In this document: positions 34,136 through 43,773 of the stretch, one piece after another
How positions within the stretch are numbered: the first letter of the stretch is position 1
How the letters are laid out: every line of letters begins with the position of its first letter
From: Imbricaverruca yamaguchii
Lineage: Eukaryota > Arthropoda > Thecostraca > Neoverrucidae
Direction: 5' to 3'
Assembly: GCA_034440575.1 (NCBI GenBank)
Contig: JAOTOL010001643.1
Span: 2,731,001-2,795,000 of the forward strand
DNA: 64,000 nucleotides
Notes under the pieces: model-generated
What the model saw: only the letters and a program-made list of their open reading frames with translations
Databases searched by the model: none
What the model was told of the DNA's origin: nothing
Position numbers and translations under genes: made by a program

Positions 34136-35422
34136 TCAGAGGTGCGCCAGCCGGAGCCGCCGCAGCTGCACGACGGCGTGCATCGCCAGCTTCGGGTCGG
34201 GCCCGCCGCGCCAGTCGGTCGGCGGCAGCGCGTCCGCCTGCCAGTCGTCGTCTGGCGAGTCGACGTCGGCGTACCACGGCACCGAGAGCGGCCGACCGTC
34301 GGCGGCCGTCAGCTGCGGCTCCTGCTTGACGCCGCACAACTCCGCCGGGTCTCCGTCGCGCACCGTCGGCTTTGCGCCGCCGTCGCTGTCGTCCTCGGCG
34401 GCGGCGGGGTCGTCTCCGCACTCGTCGGCGGACTCGGACTCGCCCGAGCTGACGTCCGACGCGGCGTCGTGGCGCTCCGTCCCGGCGGCGGCGGCGTCCG
34501 ACACGGGGTGCGACGGCCGGCCGGCCGACCGCCGGCTGTGCGCTCGCGACCACGTCTGCGGCGCCGCCACCACCTTGTGGCTGCGGTGCAGGCGGATGTG
34601 CTGTTTCATCTTGGCCTCGCCGCCGACCAGTCGCAGGCAGCACAGCGGGCACTGCAGCAGCGCCGGCTTCGCGTCGGGACTGTGCGTGCACTGGACGTGC
34701 TGTTCGGCGTCCGTCCAGGTGTCGGTGCCGTAGTCGTGGCACAGCGCGCAGCCCAGCAGGTAGCAGTCCTGGCTGTGAACGGTGCGCACGTGCCGCCTGC
34801 ACGCCACCACGCTGCCCGAGAAGGCGCACAGCTGGCAGCGCGACCGGTAGCCGTGCCGGCCGCCGCCGTGGCTGTCCTCGTGCTGGTACACCTCCATCAG
34901 GTGCTTGAGCGCCACGCTGCACGTCACGCACTGAAAGGTGAGCGACGAGCCGTCGGGACCGGCGTGCACGCACCTGAAGTTGTGCTCGGACGCGGCCTCG
35001 CCGGTGCGGCCGACCACCTTCCGACAGCTGTCGCAGCGTATCTTGGCGGCGCCGGTGGCCAGCTGGCGCCACTGCTCCGGGTGCGCCTCCTCCACGTGCC
35101 GGATGCTGTCGGCGGCCGTCGGCGTCACCGCCGGACACTGGATGCACACCACGAACAGGCCCGGGTTGCAGATGGCCAGCCCGGCGAACAGCACGCTGCG
35201 CTCGCGGTGGAAGTGCTGCATGTGGTGGTGCAGCCGGATCCAGCTGGGGAAGCCGGCGGCGCCGCACAGCCGGCACGTGACCAGCCGCACGCAGCGCCGC
35301 CGGTCCAGCTGAGTGAAGCACTCCGTGTCGGGAGGCAGGTGCTCCATGAGCGCCTCGTCCGGCGGCGCCACTGGCGTGATGGTCACCTCGCTGTTGCTCG
35401 CCTGCGCCTCGTCATCGCCACT
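34136..35422 (-). CDS. THAP/C2H2 gene exon 5 (zinc fingers, C-terminus)
   Basis: 1287 nt with a TGA stop. The acceptor is TGTTTGTGTCGGCAG before AGTGGCGAT (phase 0, matching exon 4). C2H2-like pairs in order: CRLC, CIQC, CDSC, CVTC, CQLC, CALC and CPLC, each followed by two His at roughly C2H2 spacing, some irregular. After the fingers come a VKQEP motif and Ser/Asp/Glu-rich sequence (SDVSSGESESADECGDD). Confidence 0.85.
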   Translation of the reverse strand, partial: SGDDEAQASNSEVTITPVAPPDEALMEHLPPDTECFTQLDRRRCVRLVTCRLCGAAGFPSWIRLHHHMQHFHRERSVLFAGLAICNPGLFVVCIQCPAVTPTAADSIRHVEEAHPEQWRQLATGAAKIRCDSCRKVVGRTGEAASEHNFRCVHAGPDGSSLTFQCVTCSVALKHLMEVYQHEDSHGGGRHGYRSRCQLCAFSGSVVACRRHVRTVHSQDCYLLGCALCHDYGTDTWTDAEQHVQCTHSPDAKPALLQCPLCCLRLVGGEAKMKQHIRLHRSHKVVAAPQTWSRAHSRRSAGRPSHPVSDAAAAGTERHDAASDVSSGESESADECGDDPAAAEDDSDGGAKPTVRDGDPAELCGVKQEPQLTAADGRPLSVPWYADVDSPDDDWQADALPPTDWRGGPDPKLAMHAVVQLRRLRLAHL

Positions 35423-38400
35423 CTGCCGACACAAACAGTACCGCGCGTGGAAGACATGCCACACTGACTTCAGCGGCAGTCAACACGTGCAGCGAAATAA
35501 CCGGCTTCCTATATTCATCGGCTCATCAAACCGTGATCTCCTTCCAGTGCTAATTATACCCAGTAGTCGAATATGTGGTAATACACTTGCTTCGCTAATC
35601 GTTCAATATGATACACGATGACCAAATGGAAATTCTCACGATTGCACTAAAAATGCTCATTGTAGGTCAAACGCTTTACCTCAATCATCCACTCAGCCTT
35701 CCCATTCCGTGACCACCCCATGTTGTGCACAATTCGTATAGTTGTGATAATTCCGCTTCGACCCAACCAAGTGATGAGGTTTTCCGGCCACGCTCACCGG
35801 TGTCTTTCCGAGATGTCGACACTTCGCGGGTTCGGTTCCAAGCGTAAGGCAAGGGGCTAAAAGCTTTCAGAGGTATCGACAATGCGAGTGTTCGATTTTC
35901 AATATAATACAAACGACTGAAGCTATTTCGGCGATTTTAGAACAAATGTACGCAAACAAATATACGTAAGCACATGTACGTAAGCGCAGATGTACGTATG
36001 GCTAATGTACATATGGCAAATGCACGTATGCACAAATGTAGGAATGCGCAAAATTACGTATGCGCTAATGTAGTTAGTTAGGTATTTGAGTTTAATGGCG
36101 CTTCCACCAAAACATGGTCATTTAGAGCCCATTGTGCGCAGATGTACGTTAGCGAAAATGTACGTATGCGCAAATGTACGTATATGCAATTGTAGCATGT
36201 GCAAATGTACGTCCATTTACTCATACGTACCTTTGGGTTTACGTGCATTTGGTTTGATACATATGCCATGCGTACATTTGCGGTAACCGGACAAATGTAC
36301 GCAAGCGCAGATATACGTATGACAATCGTACGCAAGCGCAGGTGTACGTACGGCTAATGACGTAAGCGCAAATGTACGTAGGTGCAAAAGTACGTAAGTG
36401 CAAATGCACCTAAGCGCAACAGTACATACATGTAAAAGAATGCAAGAGCGAATGTACATATGAACCAACGCACGTACATTTAGACATACATGCATTTGCG
36501 TTTAAACACATTTAGTTAATCGTATGTACGTATATGCGATACGTACATTTGCTTTTGCGTACATTTTCCATATGCACATTTGCGCTTAAGTAAATTTGGC
36601 ATACGTACATCTGCACTTACGTACAGTTGCCAACGTATATTTGTGCATACGCATATTTGCGCTAGCATACATTTGGGCATACGTACTTTCGCGCTTACGT
36701 ACATTTGCGCATACGTACATTTGCGTACGTACAGTTGCGCTTACGTACATCTGCGCTTCCGTACAATTGCCATACGTACATTTACTTCACGTGCATTTGT
36801 CTGGTTACCATCTCGGCCCGGTTCAAGCCCCAATAAAGACATGGCCACAACAGTCAAATGACTGCTTCGTACCATACCATGCGACTATTGACTTTTCATG
36901 CTACTTACCCACTCGGATACACTTATGCAATTTGTGCACGCTCAAATCCTTGAAAAAAGGGCACGATCTGCTGCGGCGTCGATGGTTCGACACGCCTGGC
37001 AACAGCACAGGACCAAACACGGCGAAAGTGGCGACTATCGTACCTGAGCCGCGTCAGCCAGCGGCATGATGGACAAGCCGACGGGCAGACTGAAGCCCTC
37101 CACAGTGGACTTCATCTGTTCCGGGATGGCATTAGCGCGTCCGTCTCGCGCAGAGTCAGCCGCCTCGACGGCGTCCGAAGGCGGCGCGCCATCTGTCTGC
37201 GCTGCGACGTCGGGCCGTGACGATTTGGGCCCAAACAGCGAATGGTTGGGTCGTCGCGCGCCAGACCGAGATCCGTCGTTCGACCGTCGGGCTTTGCTCC
37301 GAGAGGGTGAACCGGCAGCACGCCAGGCAGGCTCCATGCCCAGCTTCCTGTAAAACACCAAGCACCACATGAACATACCATCGCGTAGCCATTGCTTTTC
37401 TAGTAATAATCGAAGTCGTGTTCATGGTGACTTGCAGGGATCTAAGGCTCGAACAGACTGCATTCCCAAATGGGTGAAGTGCATCCTGGTGAGAAACTTG
37501 GGACATGCAGATCAGCTGTAAGCACACCATGAAGGATCTTCACTGGAGACTATCACAATACCTCAATTTCAGGCTTAAAAATGTCCAGAAAGCCCATACT
37601 TTCGCCATACAATTTTAGTGCAGGCATTGCTAGTACCAGGAAAACATCAATAGTCCACTTAACATGAATATTTCGTTATCCAAAATACATTTATCATACC
37701 TACATCCAACAAGCTATTCCTTAGGATAAGCATGGATATAGTCAATTGAATATAGTACTGAATTACGGTACTAATAACTCTGGACAACAAAGGCAAAGGA
37801 AACGGGTTGAGCCAATGTAGACACATCCTCTCTCCTCACTCAAAACAGGCCACAACAGCCGCAGGGTTCCTACAGCAACACAGCCACCGGCCGCGTGCGG
37901 ACGCGCCGCCACTCACTCGACCAGTATGAAGTGGTTGATGAGGCCGACCACGGTGTCGCGGTTACTGGAGGCGCCCAGCGAGCTGGAGATGGCGTGCAGG
38001 CTGGAGCGCAGCGTCTTGCTCAGCAGGACGTCGAGCAGCGCGCCCAGCTTCAGGTCGTCGGCGCGGTGGCGCGCGTGGGCGCCGCGCTCCTGCCAGACGG
38101 CGCGGCTGGCGGACACCGTGCGCCGCACGATCTCCAACGGTGTGCTGCGGCGCGGCGCCCACCGGTCAGGGCGCCCCTCGCACAGACACACACACATACA
38201 CAAACACATTCACGTATACATATACATGCATACACACATATTCACAGCAGCAAATACATATACCTGCATACACACATATTCACACATACATGCAAACACA
38301 CACAAATACACACACACATGCACACACACATATTCACAACTACACATACATACATACACACACATACATAAACACAAATACACACACATATATGTATACA

Positions 38401-41400
38401 CACATGTTGGCATCAACTAAACTCTCGAATTTCATTCCCAGCTATGCCAAAGCCTGGTGATGATGATGAATTGAAGTTTAGGGACAGGTCGACTGTCAGG
38501 GTCACTTTGCGCCCATTCCCAAAGCCTGGTAACATCAGTTTGTAGTTGGTAAAGGGAAGTGAAGAACACATGCTTGATGGATACACCCTCGTCCTATTTC
38601 ATTGTAGAAGTAGACTTTCATCCCCTCCTCTTGAGAACTCAACTGGCATAAACTGACTGTGTTTATATGATTAGATCCATCTCTTGGAAGGTACATGTTT
38701 CGGTGCTCGTGGAAGGCCAGACACTGCACAATTAAATTCGGGACATGCAACGTCGCTTTTGAACACAAAAACGTATAGTCTGAGACGGTGATTACATTAC
38801 CTCATTCCCTGAATTCACCACTGTGTGGATTGTACAGTGCACACAATTACGAATACAGTCATCTTTACAATTTAAAGCATTTCGATATATGCTTTTACTC
38901 CATTGTAATAACTGCTCACATGCCACAGAATGATATTTACTTCCTGAAACTGTATTTTTAGTGTCACAGTTTTGCCCGTGCTTGTAAACTGGTGAAGGCA
39001 AGGTGGAATATTTAGATGATGTATCCGAGCAGGCTGCAAAGTGCACGAAGATTGGCCTTCGTCTGGCAGTTCCTCCTGCATTCCCGCGATATAATTCGTC
39101 AACCACAATGTGGTAAATCAAACAGTGTCCACCTATGCCTTTGGGGTACATAGCTTACAAAAACCGAAATGCTACAAATAGCATATGCCATATATAACAT
39201 TGGCATCACCAATACCTTGACAGTCGGGCAAAGCGTCTTGCTATTTGCGACGCCAATAATATCTAGGTGTAATGGGAAGCAGTACACCTATGCAGGATAT
39301 TCAGGTGCCAGGACGTGTAGCTTGACTGCCAAGCTATTTGTGACGCAAATGGCACATACATACATACTAATGTATGTACGTGCCATATGCCATGTCATAT
39401 GCACATTTAAATTCATGGATATAGATAGGCGTTGAAACAGTGGGGGAAATTAGGATGCATCAAGACAATCACATGAACCAATAAAGCAGATTTATATGTG
39501 GCATTGAGACGAGCTGAGGTATGCTGGCTTAACGAGCACTCAACTCATCCCGTGTCTTTCCCCGTCGCCTACATTTTACACCCAGATGATTAAACATACT
39601 AAATGCTGGGATACGCCGTTTCGGCCGATGAGCCTAAAAGGTGAATCAACCATACCGGTCATGCAGTGCAACATGTCAGTCTTCAGCACACCATGCAACA
39701 ACATTGAGCAAGCAGCCGTGACATGCCGTGTCTCAATGCTCCAGCTTCCTCCGATCCTCCTCGCCCCTCCCAACTCACCGTCTAGTAGCCCGTGGACCGG
39801 ATGACGGACGCCGCTCCGGCCCGGTTGACTTGGGCGACTGAGATGAAGGCCCTGCTGTCGGCCTGTCGTTAATGCGGTACGCGCTACAGCCGTGTGGGAT
39901 CTGCACCCGCTGACCGACGGGATCGTCCGCAGCACGCGCCCGCTTGGCCGGAGTCTCCTCCGGCTGCGCGGATTCGTCGGCGGCGCGCCGGTCTTCGGCT
40001 TCGATCCGGGCGCGCTTCTCCCGCCTCTGCATGGACTGCAGCATGAGGTCGGCCTCGCTGAGTTCGCCGGCGCTGTCCAGACTGATGCCGGGCGGGGTGG
40101 GCACGCGCGGCGGCGGCGGCACCGCCTCCGTCTGCTGCGCGCCCGCGGCCGTCGTCAGCTCACTCAGCGGCTTCAGCCGGATCATGGACGGAGCGGGAGC
40201 GGCGTCGGCCGGCTGAGGTGGCCGCGGCAACGCCGGCTCCTGCTTGATGGCCCTGGCCGAGTCGGCGGCGGTGGCCAGCCGCCCGTCGCACTCGGTCTGC
40301 CCGCGCTCTGGTACTGTGTCGCCCTCAGACTTACACAGGCCCGGCTCCTGCTTCGGCTGGAGGCCGCCCAGCTCCTGCTCGACGGGCTCCGCGGGGTCCG
40401 CGTCGCCGGCCGTCGCCTGGGTCGGCTCCGGGTCATCCGCCGCGTCCGACTCGTCGCCGGTCACGTCAAACACCTCCTGCTTCGGCTTTTTGGGGACTCC
40501 GTCGGTGTCCGGAAGACCGAACGCGACGTCGATCACCTCCACGTCGTCGTCCTTGTCGTCGCCGTCGTCACCGCGAACAGCCGCCGACGTTGGCAACGGA
40601 GTCGACGCGGCTGTCTGGATCTCCTGGCCGGGGCCGGAGCCGTTGCGTGCAGCCCCGCCGCCTCGTCCGGACACCGCGCGCCCCACGCAGGACCCGCCGC
40701 GGCCGCGCCGCTGCTGGCGAGGTCGAGCCAGTCGCGCCATCGGCAGCGCTGGCTGCAACGGCCTCAGCGGCGGCTGTTGGCTGCTGGAGCTTCGCTGTGT
40801 GCTGGAGTTGACGACGACCAGCGGCAGATTCCGCTGGACGCTGCTGACCGGCGTCACCGTTCGCCGCTGATGCGGCATGAGCAGTAGCTGGGCGCCGGAC
40901 GTCGGCACCAGCTGGTACTGGGGGTTGGCGGCGGGCTGGCAGCGCGGCGGCGCCGGCGCCAGCAGCGGCCCGGTCGTGTTGGCCGAGATCAGCCGATACG
41001 GCGAGGCGACAGGCGCCGGCGGCGGCGCGGCCGCCACCGTGGTGGCTGTCGTCACCAGCTGGAACTGCGACGCCGGCTGTTGCAGCTGGCTCGGCTGCTG
41101 CACCAGCTGGATCACGCTGCTGCCGGGCATGCCCAGCGACAGCTGCGGCGCCGGCCGCGACGGCACCACCTGGAACGTCGGCGACGGCTGGACGCTGCCG
41201 GCCTGCAGCAGCCGGTACTGCGGTTGTGGCGGCGGCGGCGCCGGCATCACCATAGTGGCGGACAACGGCGGCGGCGCGGCCGGCGCGATCGGCTTGTAGC
41301 GGGCGGCGACCTTGCCCACCGCGACGGGCCGCCCGGGCGCATCGTCGCCCGACTTTCTGGAGTAGGTGCGCAGGGTGGCGCGCGGGTCCAGGTCGGACAG

Positions 41401-42160
41401 CTTGTCGCGCACCAGCTCGGTGGGCACCGGCGTGACGGCCTCCTTGGCCTTGGGCAGGTGCAGATCCGGCCCGGCCGACGGGTCGGACGGCTTGGAGAAG
41501 TGACGGTAGCAGACGGCCGTCAGCGGCGCCGACTTCACCGACAGACGGAAGTTGAGGCGGCCGTACAGAGACGTCCACCAGCGGACACGGTCGTGCACGC
41601 GCGAGATGGGCGGGAAGTGCACCAGCTTGGAAGACTCGACCAGGTTGGAACAACCGCGGACATCACACACAGAAAGGTACTTATCTGTGGACGAAGCACA
41701 GCGTCTAGTGGCGGAACGACGACTGTGACCCAAGATGGAGGAAACTGAGAGATCAATACCAAACAGAAGCCACATCTATACGTGTGTAATTAGAGCGTAG
41801 GGACCAATCAACTGCATCTGGTTGTATCGAATAGAACCAATGATCAATGGCAGTCGAACATGGAAATACACATGGAAGGTAAATAAAATACAGAAATACA
41901 TCTGATGGCATGACACCAATCTATCACAATTTGATCACGCTATCGGTTTTAAATTGGACAGAAAACGACAAACGCGGACAACGATCTCGTGTCGGAATGT
42001 TTGCATCGACTTCAAGAAGCATCAGCGACCCTGGCAGAGCGGCGTGGCGTCGGAGTTCGGGCTACAGAAGTGAGTATTGGAAATACTCACCCGACCGAGC
42101 TGCACTGTCGCGGTCCGATGACATGGCTCGTGACCTGAGTAGACGTCCCAGGGCCGTCAT
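34136..42160 (-). CDS. THAP domain and C2H2 zinc-finger protein (whole gene)
   Basis: Five exons with mutually compatible phases give about 1264 aa. A THAP-type C2CH zinc module spans residues about 30-95: CDVRGC, HFPP, WW, NFR, then AVCYRHF (Cys30, Cys35, Cys82, His85). Residues about 120-400 are rich in Pro, Gln and Ala. Acidic and basic stretches follow, with four KQE motifs (IKQEP, VKQEP and two PKQE) resembling SUMO sites, and KRAR-type basic clusters that could be nuclear signals. Exons 3-4 are not recognised. Exon 5 (residues 837-1264) has about seven CxxC...H...H fingers between about 885 and 1118, then an acidic tail. THAP and C2H2 modules bind DNA, so a nuclear transcription or chromatin role is inferred. 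The start at 42160 is one of two ATGs in exon 1 (the other is at 42124). Confidence 0.82.
35941..36800. repeat. TACGTA/ATTTGCGC inverted-mosaic array in THAP-gene intron 4
   Basis: Roughly 16-18 bp units of the form GCGCAAATGTACGTA run forward (35941-36210), reverse (ATTTGCG/TACGTAC, about 36210-36290), forward again (36290-36475) and reverse (36475-36800). A GGGCGC short repeat (36063-36130) is inserted in the first block. Each unit centres on the palindrome TACGTA, and opposing blocks could form very long hairpins. It lies in the 1.6-kb intron between exons 4 and 5. Confidence 0.88.
37044..37347 (-). CDS. THAP/C2H2 gene exon 4
   Basis: 304 nt. The acceptor TGGTGTTTTACAG is strong and its first G completes GAG with exon 3. 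The donor is GGCTCAG followed by GTACGA (phase 0). It encodes a polar, Ser/Arg-rich linker (SPSRSKARRSNDGSRSGARR) and no recognised domain. Confidence 0.78.
37917..38144 (-). CDS. THAP/C2H2 gene exon 3
   Basis: 228 nt. The acceptor CGCGCCGCAG lies before CACACCGTT; the first base completes the split Arg codon from exon 2. The donor GTCGA followed by GTGAGT leaves GA for exon 4. It encodes TPLEIVRRTVSASRAVWQER and DLKLGALLDVLLSKTLRSSL, helix-like sequence that I cannot assign to a family. A CA/GT-rich microsatellite lies just upstream of the acceptor. An earlier in-phase acceptor cannot be excluded. Confidence 0.7.
38145..39778 (-). other. THAP/C2H2 gene intron 2
   Basis: It contains a CA/TA-rich cryptic microsatellite (38178-38402), a GGGCGC-family repeat (38457-38512, TTGAAGTTTAGGGACAGG ... 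TTTGCGCCCA) and otherwise AT-rich sequence without exon signals. Confidence 0.6.
38178..38402. repeat. Imperfect CA/TACA microsatellite
   Basis: ACACACATACA-type steps with TTCACA interruptions run for over 200 bp and begin about 35 bp upstream of the THAP-gene exon 3 acceptor, as a GT-rich tract on the coding strand. Confidence 0.9.
39779..41684 (-). CDS. THAP/C2H2 gene exon 2 (THAP domain, low-complexity linker)
   Basis: A single 1906-nt open exon. The acceptor is GCTTCGTCCACAG before ATAAGTACC; the donor is AGACG followed by GTGAGT. It holds the whole THAP domain (CDVRGC ... AVCYRHF), Pro/Gln/Ala-rich sequence, an acidic run (GDDGDDKDDDVEVIDV), three of the four KQE motifs, and basic clusters REKRARIEAEDRR and PAKRARA. 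If exon 1 were wrong, the frame also opens at an ATG at 41775. Confidence 0.85.
42091..42160 (-). CDS. THAP/C2H2 gene exon 1 (N-terminus)
   Basis: A 70-nt coding part begins at ATG 42160 in context GGTACCATGA (A at -3); an alternative in-frame ATG is at 42124. It ends TCGG before donor GTGAGTAT, leaving one base of a codon. That base joins AT from exon 2 to make GAT (Asp), directly before the THAP domain. The donor is strong and the phase match is exact, but the exon is short, so it is less certain than the others. Confidence 0.6.
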
Positions 42161-42443
42161 GGTACCATCGCGAGCAGCTGTCACGCGCCTGACGCTCGGC
42201 CCCTTGGCGACACAATTTGCTTTCAGGCACAGAGGACTTGTCGGCAAGCATCACCTGGAAACTATGTCGGAAAATATCATTGGCTGTTCACAAACAGTTA
42301 TGAAACATTTGTACGCGATGCATTTTAATCATATTGGGAATTATGACGTATATTATGTTAGCTGAATTTTACCCTTGGCGCTAAACAGTAGAGGGTTTTG
42401 TATGATGCTGAGGCTGCTATTCAAACTACTTTTACTTCCCATG

Positions 42444-43773
42444 TCAACATGTGCCCCGGAGGGGGGGGGGGCGAAATCCGCCCACCCTCCGGTTTTTCGT
42501 AGATAACTCCAGATTTTATCGCCCGATATACGCCATTATGTGTGTACCCGCTAATAAATGTCCGGCGCATTGCTTAAAATAAAAAAAAAATGAAAATCGA
42601 CCGAAAATTTTTCGAGTTAGGGGTCGCCAAAGTCAAAACCTTTTCTCACTGCCAGACAACAAATATCGGCGCTGATGAGCTTTCCGTATATTGCCAAAAA
42701 GGAAGTGTTCTTGGCAAAACTAGCGACTTGTTTGATGTACATTGTCAAGCTATATTGTTTCAAAGTCATGTCGGGTCACCGATGTCAAGTTAGGTCAAGT
42801 TCATGACAGGCTAACACGCGTCCTGGGGGGATGGCGAAATCCGCCAACCCATCCGATTTTTCGTACATAACTCCATATTGTACCGGCCGATATACGCCAT
42901 TTTTTGCGCACCTGCTTAGAAATGACCGGCGCATTGTTTAAAGCATGAAATATTAAAAGGCAATTCCCGTATATTGGCGCTAATATACGGCGCTTCCCGT
43001 ATATTGGCAAAAGGCAATTGTTCTTGACAACACTAGCGACTTGTTTGATGCATATTGTTATGCTATATAATTTATGTCATGTTAGGTCGCCACGGTCAAG
43101 TCAGGTCAAGTTCATGACAGGCTAATGGAACAAAACTTCGTAAACTGGAATGTTGTCATAAATACAAATGACTGTCATGCGATTGATGCCACTTTACATG
43201 TTACTCCCTACGCATCCCGAAATGTGCTGTTTATCATTGTGTGCCTAAGCATTTCCATACTTTATTCATGTTTTTCACTCCTTTCTTTGCGAAACCGATT
43301 GTGCGGAGCCGCCCAACGGAGGAGTCTGGTTGGCAGCCCGGTTCCGGTAACTGGAGCAGGTAATGACTTAATAAAGTATAGGTATATGTAATAGGTAATA
43401 GGTAAAGTATAGGTAATAATATATAGGTGATCTGAGGTCAAATGGTGGATCTGGCATGTGCATTGCATCATTAGTAATGTCCAAAACATCATTAATGCCA
43501 ATTTCGGAGCATTTAAACGTAATCACAGCGATTAATAACAATAACTAGCCAAGCCACGCAAAACCAGAAAATTTGGCTATTTTGACCTCATTTGACCTGG
43601 AAGCTATTGACCTAACGTCCTGAAATTTGCATACAATAGAGTTTACTGTCGTGCCCATCCACCCTGCGAATTTCGTCGCTCTAGCCTTAATAGGAGCCGA
43701 AATCTTCGGGGGTGGCGGAATCCGCCCCCTCCAGTGCACGTAATTTTCAGAGGCCCTCCAGGGCGCGTGTTAA
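42444..43773. mobile_element. TTAA-flanked element, family A (third copy)
   Basis: The right end CCCTCCAGGGCGCGTGTTAA is the reverse complement of the family A left end. The left end has drifted to TCAACATGTGCCCCGGAGGG. As in the 22-24 kb copies, the left half has two modules (from 42450 and from about 42810, the latter restarting CTAACACGCGTCC). The right part shares CCAAAACATCATTAATGCCA and the AGGAGCCGA(A/G)ATCTT block. There is no coding capacity. It sits just upstream of the THAP/C2H2 gene. Confidence 0.7.

Noticed and set aside
34125..35321. 398-codon minus-strand frame in the second frame of exon 5
   Set aside because: Out-of-frame Ala/Arg/Gly-rich translation of the zinc-finger exon.
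33818..35467. 549-codon plus-strand frame
   Set aside because: It is the antisense shadow of the GC-rich zinc-finger exon, which has CxxC/HxxH motifs and splice sites on the minus strand.
39892..40887. 331-codon plus-strand frame
   Set aside because: It is the antisense shadow of the THAP exon; Arg/Gly/Leu-rich with no domain.
41685..41775. ATG at 41775 as the start of the THAP protein
   Set aside because: The frame is open, but a good acceptor at 41685 and a phase-matched strong donor at 42091 make splicing from exon 1 more likely. It is kept only as an alternative start.
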